DNA from: an uncultured Eubacteriales bacterium
GTDB lineage: Bacteria > Bacillota > Clostridia > Oscillospirales > Acutalibacteraceae
Length of the DNA stretch: 7,537 bases
Assembly (NCBI GenBank): GCA_900321195.1
Contig: ONVG01000071.1
Location: 1-7,537 of the forward strand
Reading direction: 5' to 3'
Shown in pieces: positions 1 through 5,927 of the stretch. Position 1 is the stretch's first letter; each line of letters begins with the position of its first letter. A program made the position numbers and the translations under genes. The notes beneath the pieces are model-generated. The model saw nothing but the letters and a program-made list of their open reading frames with translations, had not been told where the DNA came from and did no database searches.

Positions 1-257
1 CAAGGATGGAGGGCAATCTTGAAAATGTAGGCTGGGCAAAGGAAGGCTTTGATGGGATATATAATGTTTTTGTGATGGATGAAACACATACCATAATCGG
101 CTGCGGTGCAGGAGCTGTCACAAAGCTGAAAAAACCTTTTTCTGAAGAGCTTGAACGAATATTTAACTATAAATACCCGTATGAATATATTAACGGATTC
201 AGCGAGATGCTGAAACGAAAGGAAAGGGTGAGAGAATTTTATGCTGAACTGGCTTAA
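1..257 (+). CDS. hemZ: HemZ, coproporphyrinogen dehydrogenase (3' end only)
   Basis: This is the C-terminal end of a gene that begins before the window; the frame is open from the left edge and stops at TAA 255-257. The visible 84 residues hold the stretch MEGNLENVGWAKEG followed by YNVFVMDETHTIIGCGAGAVTKL, which I recognise as the conserved tail of HemZ-type radical-SAM enzymes. HemZ proteins are related to HemN, the oxygen-independent enzyme that oxidatively decarboxylates coproporphyrinogen III in haem synthesis. Many anaerobic Clostridia carry HemZ without a full haem pathway, so the true substrate here is uncertain. The radical-SAM cysteine motif would lie upstream and cannot be checked. 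The 3' end overlaps the next gene by 17 nt, so the two are probably cotranscribed and translationally linked. Confidence 0.85.
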   Translation, partial: RMEGNLENVGWAKEGFDGIYNVFVMDETHTIIGCGAGAVTKLKKPFSEELERIFNYKYPYEYINGFSEMLKRKERVREFYAELA

Positions 258-1203
258 TACATATCGCAGGTATGCATGCGATATAAACAGGATAAACCGT
301 GAAGCAAAGGAAAATCCGGAGGATCTTGTTCTTACGGCTGAAAAGATATTCCGTGGTGATCTCCGCATGATAGCAAACAGGATAGCCGATATACCTGTAA
401 AGCGTCATATCGTGCTTTTATCGGGACCTTCGAGCAGCGGAAAAACTACCTGCGGAAAGAAGCTTGCGGAGGAATTCGAGATAATCGGATGCAGTCCCGT
501 ACTGATATCGCTTGATGATTTCTACAAGGGACTTGAATTTGTTGACCGCCTGCCGAACGGAAAACCCGACTTTGAGTCTGTAAATGCGCTCGATACCGAG
601 CTTATGAAAAAATGCCTTGCAGAGATAGCCTTAACAGGTGAAACAGACATACCTGTATATGATTTTTCATACAGCCGCCGCAGCGAAAAAGTCAGGCACA
701 TAAAGCTTGAAAGCAATTCGGTAGTTATCCTGGAGGGAATACATGCGCTGAACCCTATTTTTGAGCATATGGTGCCGAGAGAAAACATGAGCAGGATATA
801 TGTCAGCGTTAAGCAGGGAATAAAGGACAATGAGGACTATGTTCTTGATGACCGTGAGCTGAGATGTATAAGACGTATAGTCCGTGACAGCAAATTCAGG
901 AATACCAACGCCGAGCATGTTCTTGATATGTGGGATGAAGTTATTGACGGTGAGATGAAATATATACGTCCCTATCGGTACACGAGTGATTTCACTGTAA
1001 ACACTATCCATATCTATGAGCCGTGTGTACTCAAAAAACCTGCGCTTGAAAGACTTTCGCTTATTGACGAGTCATCACCGCTTTATCCTGTCGCAAGCCG
1101 TCTTATAAGCTCGCTTGAACGCTTTGAAGATATAGATGAGTCGCTGATACCAAAAAATTCGCTCATAAGAGAATTTCTGGGCGGCGGCAGCTATGTGTAC
1201 TGA
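241..1203 (+). CDS. P-loop nucleoside kinase (uridine kinase-like), short form
   Basis: The protein has 320 residues and belongs to the uridine kinase/phosphoribulokinase P-loop family, cytosolic enzymes that phosphorylate a nucleoside from a nucleoside triphosphate. Walker A is GPSSSGKT at residues 62-69. LDDFYKG at 91-97 matches the family's acidic substrate/Mg region. PDFESVNALD at 109-118 and VYDFSYSRR at 139-147 match conserved substrate-side motifs, and VVILEGIHALN at 161-171 is the Walker B-like strand. RRIVRD further on fits the lid region. Many clostridial relatives are about 550 residues and carry an N-terminal TGS and threonyl-tRNA-synthetase-like part; only about 55 residues precede the kinase core here. 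ATG 241 is chosen because AGGGTGA at 225-231 gives a good ribosome binding site 9 nt upstream. It starts inside hemZ. No terminator is evident just after it. The exact substrate is inferred, not shown. Confidence 0.85.
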   Translation: MLNWLNTYRRYACDINRINREAKENPEDLVLTAEKIFRGDLRMIANRIADIPVKRHIVLLSGPSSSGKTTCGKKLAEEFEIIGCSPVLISLDDFYKGLEFVDRLPNGKPDFESVNALDTELMKKCLAEIALTGETDIPVYDFSYSRRSEKVRHIKLESNSVVILEGIHALNPIFEHMVPRENMSRIYVSVKQGIKDNEDYVLDDRELRCIRRIVRDSKFRNTNAEHVLDMWDEVIDGEMKYIRPYRYTSDFTVNTIHIYEPCVLKKPALERLSLIDESSPLYPVASRLISSLERFEDIDESLIPKNSLIREFLGGGSYVY

Positions 1204-1210
1204 TAGTGTC

Positions 1211-1262
1211 ATAAAACTTGAAAAAGGGCTTAATGATAGCATAAAAGCTTGATAAAAGCTAT
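1211..1262 (+). repeat. Short A-rich direct repeats upstream of the zinc-ribbon promoter
   Basis: ATAAAAGCT occurs at 1241-1249 and again at 1252-1260, giving an 11-nt period (about one helical turn). A related copy, ATAAAACTTG, lies at 1211-1220. The last copy abuts the -35 box of the promoter that drives the zinc-ribbon gene. Such spacing is compatible with an activator or repressor site or with a bent A-tract (UP-like) element, but low-complexity AT-rich DNA could give this by chance. Confidence 0.4.
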
Positions 1263-1290
1263 TGAAGAATTTATATAATGATGTTATAAT
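1262..1290 (+). promoter_or_regulatory. Sigma-A promoter of the zinc-ribbon gene, extended -10
   Basis: The -35 box TTGAAG (1262-1267, 4 of 6 consensus) is separated by exactly 17 nt from a perfect TATAAT (1285-1290). The TG at 1282-1283 makes this an extended -10. Transcription should begin near 1297, leaving a leader of about 28 nt before ATG 1325. A second TATAAT at 1274-1279 lies 11 nt upstream; its best -35 partner, TTGATA at 1249-1254, sits at a poor 19-nt spacing. Confidence 0.75.
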
Positions 1291-1324
1291 TAAAATAAAA
1301 AATATAAGAGTGGAGAGATGTGCC

Positions 1325-1765
1325 ATGAGTATGTTTGATGATCTTATAGTCAATGCAAGATCAGCAGTTGATACCGTAAGCGGAAAGGCAGGAAAGGTGA
1401 TCGACAGGACAAAGCTTTTTCTTGCGGCTTCCGATATAAAAGCAGAGCTTTCAAAGAAATACCATATTCTCGGCCGCGTATGCTATGAGGCAAACAAGAC
1501 AGGTCAGAATTATGACAGCGGCATAAAACAGCTCCATGAAGAAATAAAGGAGCTTAACGAGCAGCTTGCGACAGTCAATGAGATGATCGAAAACACAAGA
1601 GAAAAGATAAAATGCCCCGAATGCTCGACATATAACGCAAGAGGAGCTGTATACTGTAATAAGTGCGGCAAAAAGCTTCCCGCAGCAAAGCCTGCAGGTG
1701 AAGACGAATTCACGGATGAAGAGCTTCTTTCATATGCCGAAGAAACTATTGATGATGAGCTTTGA
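1325..1765 (+). CDS. Small coiled-coil protein with C2C2 zinc ribbon
   Basis: This 146-residue protein has no function I can name. Residues 1-60 are amphipathic and probably helical. Residues about 62-95 (the HEEIKELNEQLATVNEMIEN region) look like a coiled coil. A zinc ribbon follows with Cys97, Cys100, Cys111 and Cys114 (CPEC then CNKC), of the type found at protein ends in many Firmicutes. The last 25 residues are strongly acidic and end in TIDDEL. No signal peptide or membrane segment is visible, so it is probably cytosolic. The frame extends upstream to a TTG at 1262, but that codon is part of the -35 box; ATG 1325 has GGAGAG at 1312-1317 with 7 nt spacing and is the better start. It has its own promoter and a hairpin behind it, so it is likely monocistronic. 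Confidence 0.8.
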   Translation: MSMFDDLIVNARSAVDTVSGKAGKVIDRTKLFLAASDIKAELSKKYHILGRVCYEANKTGQNYDSGIKQLHEEIKELNEQLATVNEMIENTREKIKCPECSTYNARGAVYCNKCGKKLPAAKPAGEDEFTDEELLSYAEETIDDEL

Positions 1766-1775
1766 TATCATGATG

Positions 1776-1814
1776 ATCCTTGCACTGCATGATATATGCG
1801 GTGCAAGGATATTT
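1776..1814 (+). terminator. Long hairpin after the zinc-ribbon gene, probable terminator with weak U-tract
   Basis: The arms ATCCTTGCAC (1776-1785) and GTGCAAGGAT (1801-1810) are perfectly complementary. The stem continues through one T-G wobble and GCAT/ATGC, giving 15 pairs around a 5-nt loop at 1791-1795. The following tail is only ATTT, much poorer than the T-runs after the other two terminators in the window. It may be a leaky terminator or an mRNA 3'-end stabiliser. An alternative 8-bp pairing of ATATCATG (1765-1772) with CATGATAT (1788-1795) overlaps its loop. Confidence 0.65.
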
Positions 1815-1856
1815 AGCGCAAAGTCCGGATAAAGACTAAAGAAGGGAAGTGCTCAA

Positions 1857-3617
1857 GTGTCAAAAACAAAAAGCGGCAAAAGATCCCAGTCCTTTTTAAA
1901 GGGCGCAATGGTGCTTGGCTCAAGTATGATAATAGTCAAGCTCATGGGTATGATATACAAGATACTTTTGTCAAACCAGTTCGGCGGAGTCGGTACGGGA
2001 CTTTTCAATTCGGCGTATGCTTTGTATAACCCGCTGTTCATGCTTTCAACGGCAGGTTTCCCGATAGCTATATCAAGAATGGTCTCCGAGAGCGTGACAA
2101 AAAATAGATACCGTGATGTAAAACAGATACATAGAGTGTCTGTTCCTATTTTTGTTATAGCAGGATGCCTGTGTTTTTTAGCAATGGTGCTTGGCAGCTT
2201 TATTTATATCAAGCTGATAAATGCCGATAATGCGATATTCGCAATGCTGTGTCTTTCACCGACAATATTCTTCGGCTGTCTTATGTCGATATACAGAGGA
2301 TATTTCGAGGGCATGAGGAACATGGTGCCTACGGCGATATCCGAAATAATAGAAGCAGCCTGCAAGCTGTTTTTGGGACTTGCTGCATCTCTGCTGGTCA
2401 CAAAATACGGAATGGGTCAGTATGCAAAAACAGGCTATGTTTTCGGAGTAAAATGCGCGAATGAGATAGAGGCGCAGTCGGCAATAATACCTATAGCAAT
2501 AGGCGCTGCGATAACCGGTATATCCGTAGGCTCGCTGTTAGGATTCGTTTTCCTTTTCATAAGATATAAAAAAGGCGGCGACGGTATAACGGCTGAGGAA
2601 CTGAAAAGCTCTCCGAAGCCGAGAAGAGCAGGCACTACCCTGCGAATAATGGTAAAGACGGCTATTCCGATAGGCTTAGGCTCGATAATAATGAGTCTTG
2701 CCGATATGATAGACTCGACTCTCGTACAGATAAGGATAAACAACATCATGCAGACAGACCCTAAAGCCCTGCTTGATGTTTACGGTTCACTTATACCCGA
2801 TAATGTTTATTACGCAAATGAAACACATACCTTCCTTTACGGCTGTTACGGCATAGCGCTTACGCTTATGATGCTCGTTACCGCTGTTACACAGGTATTC
2901 GGAACTACGGCTCTCCCGTCTGTTACTGCTGCATGGACGAGCGGCAACAAGATACAGCTCAAAAAGAGTATGGAAACAGTAATGAGAGTCACAACGCTTG
3001 TAACAATACCTTCCGGTATAGGAATGTCTGTGCTTGCAGAGCCTCTCCTTTCAATGATATATCACGGCAGCGGCGTTGCCGATGAAGTAGAGATAGGCTC
3101 AAAGGTCCTTACCGTAATGGGAATATCGGTAATATTCATAGCGACAAGTACGCCGCTTTGCAGTATGCTTCAGGCGATAGGCAGAATGGATGTTCCGCTC
3201 AAATTATTCTCTGTAGGCATGATAATGAAAATAATCGTCTATTATGTGCTCGTAGGCATACCGCAGATAAATATACAGGGCGCAAATATCGGTTCTATAG
3301 TATGCTACGGCTTTGTAACGGTAGTTGCGCTGTTCGTTATATGCCGTGAAACAAAGATAATACCTGATTTTATTTCTATATTCGTAAAACCTCTTATCGC
3401 CGGACTTATATGCGGAGCAGCAGCTTATTTCTCCGAGATATTCTTTGATATGTTCTTTAAGCAGCGCATAGCAACTATACTTGCAGTCGTTACCGCTATT
3501 GTCGTATACCTTATAGCCCTGCTGCTGTTAAAGGCAATAAAGAGAGAGGATGTTCTCCAGATGCCAAAGGGAAATAAAATTGTAAAAATACTTGAAAAAC
3601 GCAAGCTGATAGAGTAA
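1857..3617 (+). CDS. SpoVB/YabM-family polysaccharide flippase (MOP superfamily)
   Basis: This 586-residue polytopic membrane protein has about 14 hydrophobic segments and belongs to the MOP (MATE/MurJ/SpoVB) exporter superfamily, which flips lipid-linked sugars across the cytoplasmic membrane. The segment FFGCLMSIYRGYFEGMRNM (residues 138-156) with PTAISEIIEA after it is the typical SpoVB/YabM signature, and ALPSVTAAW at 362-370 matches the second half-repeat. A basic loop at about 236-262 (RYKKGG to KPRRAGT) separates the halves. The basic C-terminus is cytoplasmic. The start is GTG 1857, with GAAGGGAAG at 1841-1849 as ribosome binding site. Position before mazG matches yabM of B. subtilis, so YabM orthology is likely; a SpoVB role in spore cortex or a general envelope role cannot be separated from sequence. 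I see no clear promoter in the 46 nt after the preceding hairpin. Confidence 0.85.
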   Translation: MSKTKSGKRSQSFLKGAMVLGSSMIIVKLMGMIYKILLSNQFGGVGTGLFNSAYALYNPLFMLSTAGFPIAISRMVSESVTKNRYRDVKQIHRVSVPIFVIAGCLCFLAMVLGSFIYIKLINADNAIFAMLCLSPTIFFGCLMSIYRGYFEGMRNMVPTAISEIIEAACKLFLGLAASLLVTKYGMGQYAKTGYVFGVKCANEIEAQSAIIPIAIGAAITGISVGSLLGFVFLFIRYKKGGDGITAEELKSSPKPRRAGTTLRIMVKTAIPIGLGSIIMSLADMIDSTLVQIRINNIMQTDPKALLDVYGSLIPDNVYYANETHTFLYGCYGIALTLMMLVTAVTQVFGTTALPSVTAAWTSGNKIQLKKSMETVMRVTTLVTIPSGIGMSVLAEPLLSMIYHGSGVADEVEIGSKVLTVMGISVIFIATSTPLCSMLQAIGRMDVPLKLFSVGMIMKIIVYYVLVGIPQINIQGANIGSIVCYGFVTVVALFVICRETKIIPDFISIFVKPLIAGLICGAAAYFSEIFFDMFFKQRIATILAVVTAIVVYLIALLLLKAIKREDVLQMPKGNKIVKILEKRKLIE

Positions 3618-3670
3618 AATAGTATATTGTTACAGTATTTGTAAAGAGGTCGGAAGGAGATCGGAAAAAA

Positions 3671-4468
3671 GTGGATTTTGAGTTTAAGGAACACTATAAT
3701 GTGAATGATCTTGTTGAGATAGTGAAAAAGCTTCGTGCGCCTGACGGATGTCCCTGGGACAAGGTGCAGACACACAAGACCATACGCAGTGATTTTATCG
3801 AGGAAGTCTATGAAGCAGTCGAAGCGATAGACGAGGATGATAAAGAACATCTCCGTGAGGAGCTTGGCGATGTGCTTTTGCAGGTAGTATTCCACAGTGT
3901 CCTTGAAACAGAGCAGAATAATTTCACTCTTGATGATGTTGCGGATGATGTATGCCAGAAAATGATACTCAGACATCCGCATGTATTCGGAAATGTAAAA
4001 GCTGATACTCCCGATGAAGTACTGAAAAACTGGGATCAGATAAAAATGCAGTCCAAATCCCAGGAGAGCGCAAGCGAAGCTATGAAGAGCGTTTCCAAAA
4101 CACTTCCTTCTCTTATGAGGAGCGAAAAGCTTTGGAAAAAGGCTGAAAGAGGCGGCGCGGCTATTGAAAGCACAGAACAGGCTTTTGAGCTTGTACAGAA
4201 AGAGCTTGATGAGCTGAAAGCGCTTGCAGATGAAAACAAGACCGATAATTACGGCAGCAAGCTCGGCGAGCTGCTTTTCAGTATAGCGGGCTTGTCAAGA
4301 TTTCTTAAAACGGACTGTGAAAGATCGCTGTATGATGCCTGCGATAACTTTATTGCAAGATTTCAGAGACTTGAGACCGTTGCAGAGGAAAAAGGCATTG
4401 ATATACAGAAATGCTGTTATGAAGAGCCGGATGGCTTTTTAAACGCAATTTCAAATTCAGAAAAATAA
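3671..4468 (+). CDS. mazG: MazG nucleoside triphosphate pyrophosphohydrolase
   Basis: The 265-residue protein hydrolyses (d)NTPs to the monophosphate and pyrophosphate in the cytosol, a housecleaning role. It has the two tandem MazG halves. The N-terminal half opens with LRAPDGCPWD (21-30) and carries the Mg-binding EExxE (Glu44, Glu45, Glu48) and ExxD (Glu64, Asp67) motifs, then LRHPHVFG. The second half starts around LMRSEKLWKKAERGG and contains GELLFSIAGLSRFL. The B. subtilis counterpart YabN has an extra N-terminal tetrapyrrole-methylase-like domain that is absent here. The start is GTG 3671; the best ribosome binding site, AAGGAG at 3654-3659, is 11 nt away, slightly long. It lies 53 nt after the flippase gene with no terminator between, and 15 nt before the HU gene, consistent with one operon. 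Confidence 0.93.
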   Translation: MDFEFKEHYNVNDLVEIVKKLRAPDGCPWDKVQTHKTIRSDFIEEVYEAVEAIDEDDKEHLREELGDVLLQVVFHSVLETEQNNFTLDDVADDVCQKMILRHPHVFGNVKADTPDEVLKNWDQIKMQSKSQESASEAMKSVSKTLPSLMRSEKLWKKAERGGAAIESTEQAFELVQKELDELKALADENKTDNYGSKLGELLFSIAGLSRFLKTDCERSLYDACDNFIARFQRLETVAEEKGIDIQKCCYEEPDGFLNAISNSEK

Positions 4469-4483
4469 CGGAGGAAACCAAAC

Positions 4484-4759
4484 ATGAACAAGACAGAACT
4501 TATTGCTGCTGTAGCAGAGAAAGCGGACATCTCAAAGAAGGATGTAGAGAAGGCTGTTTCCGTACTGTTTGATACCATAGTTGAAAAGGTATCAGAGGGC
4601 GAGGAGATACGTATAGTAGGCTTCGGTACATTCGAGCGTCATGAGAGAAAAGAGAGAGAGGGAGTTAATCCGCAGACAAAAGAGAAGATCACTATCCCTG
4701 CTTCAAAGGTTCCTGCATTCAAGGCAGGCAAGGCATTTAAGGATGCTGTTGATAAGTAA
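4484..4759 (+). CDS. hup: HU family DNA-binding protein
   Basis: This 91-residue protein is a full-length HU, a small basic homodimer that bends and compacts DNA in the nucleoid. It begins MNKTELIAAVAEKADISKKD, has the GFGTF turn at 46-50, and the beta-arm with the intercalating proline in VNPQTKEKI (Pro63), ending in PAFKAGKAFKDAV. The ribosome binding site GGAGG (4470-4474), 9 nt from ATG, is near ideal and probably supports high expression. It sits 15 nt downstream of mazG and is closed by an intrinsic terminator. In B. subtilis the HU gene is elsewhere; to my recollection clostridial genomes often have it at this place in the yabM-divIC cluster. Confidence 0.96.
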   Translation: MNKTELIAAVAEKADISKKDVEKAVSVLFDTIVEKVSEGEEIRIVGFGTFERHERKEREGVNPQTKEKITIPASKVPAFKAGKAFKDAVDK

Positions 4760-4768
4760 TAATTTATC

Positions 4769-4797
4769 TTGGAAAAACGGAAAGGAGCCGATATAAA
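4769..4797 (+). promoter_or_regulatory. Candidate sigma-A promoter for rqcP inside the HU terminator
   Basis: TTGGAA (4769-4774, 4 of 6 to consensus) and TATAAA (4792-4797, 5 of 6) are separated by exactly 17 nt. The -10 box fills most of the terminator loop (4792-4799). A transcript would begin near 4804, inside the 3' arm, so it would lack the 5' arm and could not form the hairpin. The predicted leader is about 26 nt and keeps the GGAGGG site of rqcP. This is a pattern match without experimental support. Confidence 0.45.
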
Positions 4798-4814
4798 AGT
4801 CGGCTTCTTTTTTT
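4784..4814 (+). terminator. Intrinsic terminator after HU
   Basis: GGAGCCGA (4784-4791) pairs with TCGGCTTC (4800-4807), 8 bp with one G-T wobble, around an 8-nt loop, followed by seven T at 4808-4814. The three A at 4781-4783 can extend the stem into the T-run. It should end or attenuate transcripts from the yabM-mazG-hup side before rqcP. Confidence 0.88.
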
Positions 4815-4829
4815 ACACGGAGGGACAAA

Positions 4830-5072
4830 ATGAGACTTGACAAATATCTTAAAATATCAAGAATAATAAAGCGCAGGACAGTAGCGAATGAAGCCTGTGA
4901 CGCAGGAAGGGTATTCGTTAACGGAAAACAGGCGAGAGCCTCTTACGAGGTAAAGCCCGGAGATATAATAGAGATAAGTATGGGCGCACATCCGATAAAA
5001 GCAGAGGTCGTAAGCATAAACGAATATGCTAAAAAGGAAGAAGCAGGACTTATGTATAAGCTGCTGACATGA
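4830..5072 (+). CDS. rqcP: RqcP (YabO), S4-domain ribosome quality control factor
   Basis: The 80-residue protein is a single S4 RNA-binding domain: MRLDKYLKISRIIKRRT at the start, then ANEACDAGRVFVNGK, then the KPGDIIEI strand. It matches YabO/RqcP of B. subtilis in length and in gene position. RqcP binds the obstructed 50S subunit and helps RqcH add alanine tails to stalled nascent chains. The basic residues at the start (Arg2, Arg16), reported as important in RqcP, are present. Residues 65-80 are a short lysine-containing tail. ATG 4830 follows GGAGGG (4819-4824) by 5 nt. It lies directly behind the HU terminator, with only 15 nt between T-run and start codon, so expression needs readthrough or the embedded promoter. 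A generic S4/Hsp15-like role is the alternative. Confidence 0.9.
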   Translation: MRLDKYLKISRIIKRRTVANEACDAGRVFVNGKQARASYEVKPGDIIEISMGAHPIKAEVVSINEYAKKEEAGLMYKLLT

Positions 5073-5075
5073 TAT

Positions 5076-5104
5076 GCATAACATGCAGCTCCTCTGAATA
5101 AACA
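5076..5104 (+). promoter_or_regulatory. Weak candidate sigma-E promoter for yabP-yabQ
   Basis: GCATAAC (5076-5082) resembles a sigma-E -35 box and AATAAACA (5097-5104) partly matches the -10 consensus CATACANT, with a 14-nt spacer. In B. subtilis yabP and yabQ are mother-cell (sigma-E) genes, which makes the placement plausible. The match is weak. The -35 overlaps a small palindrome, TGCAT-AAC-ATGCA (5075-5087). A TATAAT at 5109-5114 has no fitting -35. Confidence 0.25.
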
Positions 5105-5134
5105 TTAATATAATGAATTTTAAGGGGCGGTAAA

Positions 5135-5419
5135 ATGGCATCTGAAATGCAGACGGCTGTAAGAAAAAAGCACAGCATGATACTTGAGGACAGAAAGCAG
5201 CTTTCTTTTTCGGGGGTAAATGATGTTGCAGGCTTTGACGACCATACCGTAACGCTCATCACCGAGCTTGGAGAGCTTTGCATAAAGGGCGAAAAGCTGC
5301 ACATAAACGATTTCAGTCAGGAAACAGGTGAACTGAATATAGACGGAAAAATAGACTCGCTCGTATATTCCGAAACGCATCGTCAGGAAGGCGGATTTTT
5401 TTCAAGATTATTCAAATAG
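5135..5419 (+). CDS. yabP: Sporulation protein YabP
   Basis: This 94-residue protein belongs to the YabP/YqfC family, small beta-rich proteins made in the mother cell during sporulation. LSFSGVNDVAGFDD (23-36), TELGELCIKGEKLHI (43-57) and TGELNIDGKIDSLVYSE (64-80) follow the family pattern of repeated short strands with Gly and Asp turns. The GGFFSRLFK end is also typical. There is no signal peptide or membrane segment; related proteins are thought to act at the forespore membrane with a membrane partner, here probably YabQ. ATG 5135 has AAGGGGCGG (5122-5130) as ribosome binding site. It is separated from rqcP by 62 nt and from yabQ by 8 nt. Confidence 0.92.
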   Translation: MASEMQTAVRKKHSMILEDRKQLSFSGVNDVAGFDDHTVTLITELGELCIKGEKLHINDFSQETGELNIDGKIDSLVYSETHRQEGGFFSRLFK

Positions 5420-5424
5420 GTGAT
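5418..5424 (+). promoter_or_regulatory. Ribosome binding site of yabQ overlapping the yabP stop
   Basis: AGGTGAT includes the last two bases of the yabP stop codon (TAG 5417-5419). It sits 3 nt before TTG 5428. This decides the TTG start for yabQ and implies that ribosomes finishing yabP reinitiate on yabQ. Confidence 0.7.
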
Positions 5425-5427
5425 AGC

Positions 5428-5850
5428 TTGGAGATAGCGATTTATCAGCAGACACTTATATTTCTTCGCTCATTTGTGCTGGGGGCATTGCTGTTTGCGG
5501 TTTTTATGATAATGGAGATCGTGAACATAGCTGCACCGCCGGGAAAAATAAGGCTTTTTGTCAGCGATATGATATTCATGCTTTTTGCGGCGGTGATGAA
5601 TTTTCTTTTTGCACTTTCTCAGACAAAGGGAAATATAAGAGGCTATTCTGTTTTTGCACAGGTACTTATTTTCTGTCTGCTTTATTTTACTCTCGGAAGG
5701 CTCATAAAACGCTTTGCAGTATTGGCGCTCGGAAGCATAACATGCTGTGTGAATAAGGTTTATTTTCCGGCAGCGTCATTTTTTTCATCATGCATAGAAT
5801 TTTTTGGCAGAAATGTCAGAAAAATCTTAAAAAAAATAAAAAAGTGTTGA
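5428..5850 (+). CDS. yabQ: YabQ, spore cortex biosynthesis membrane protein
   Basis: The 140-residue protein has hydrophobic segments at about 8-32, 43-63 and 74-89, a weaker one near 95-107, and a basic amphipathic tail (RNVRKILKKIKKC). The start IYQQTLIFLRSFVLGALLF and the GNIRGY motif at 68-73 between membrane segments match YabQ. In B. subtilis YabQ is a mother-cell protein in the membranes around the forespore and is needed for cortex formation. The usual LYDLFR-like motif after the first segment is replaced here by MIMEIVN. TTG 5428 is the only start that keeps the first membrane segment, and it is backed by the AGGTGAT site. Translation is probably coupled to yabP. Its identity rests on position as well as on these motifs. 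Confidence 0.87.
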   Translation: MEIAIYQQTLIFLRSFVLGALLFAVFMIMEIVNIAAPPGKIRLFVSDMIFMLFAAVMNFLFALSQTKGNIRGYSVFAQVLIFCLLYFTLGRLIKRFAVLALGSITCCVNKVYFPAASFFSSCIEFFGRNVRKILKKIKKC

Positions 5851-5857
5851 TTTTCCC

Positions 5858-5887
5858 TTGAAAAACATATGTATAATGTTGTATAAT
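5858..5887 (+). promoter_or_regulatory. Sigma-A promoter of divIC-S1
   Basis: TTGAAA (5858-5863) and a perfect TATAAT (5882-5887) are spaced by 18 nt, giving a start near 5894 and a leader of about 44 nt. A second TATAAT at 5872-5877, 10 nt upstream, could pair with TTGATT at 5847-5852 at a 19-nt spacing. The two -10 boxes lie in a tandem GTATAAT repeat. A vegetative promoter here would free divIC from sporulation control of yabPQ. Confidence 0.65.
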
Positions 5888-5927
5888 AATATTGTTGTAT
5901 CGGTTTTGTTGTCGAATGTAGTAAGGT

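Noticed and set aside
522..1011. Minus-strand open frames opposite the nucleoside kinase
   Set aside because: The plus strand carries a complete P-loop kinase; the reverse translations show no domain and no good ribosome binding site was evident.
1262..1324. TTG 1262 as start of the zinc-ribbon gene (21 extra residues)
   Set aside because: The TTG is the first part of the -35 box, the expected transcript begins near 1297, and ATG 1325 has a proper ribosome binding site.
1780..1816. A promoter embedded in the hairpin after the zinc-ribbon gene, by analogy with the HU terminator
   Set aside because: TGATATATG in the loop resembles an extended -10, but no -35-like hexamer sits at 16-18 nt; TTGATA at 1762-1767 is 25 nt away.
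3627..3646. Inverted repeat TTACA-GTATT-TGTAA between flippase and mazG as an operator
   Set aside because: Arms are only 5 bp in AT-rich DNA, with no promoter beside it and only a partial likeness to Rex-type sites.
3425..3982. 185-codon open frame on the minus strand
   Set aside because: It lies opposite the flippase end and mazG, both strongly supported, and its translation is a low-complexity Ile/Phe/Leu-rich shadow with no recognisable motif.
5916..5924. ATG-TAG-TAA minimal start-stop in the divIC leader
   Set aside because: No ribosome binding site precedes it; probably chance, though it could be examined with ribosome profiling.
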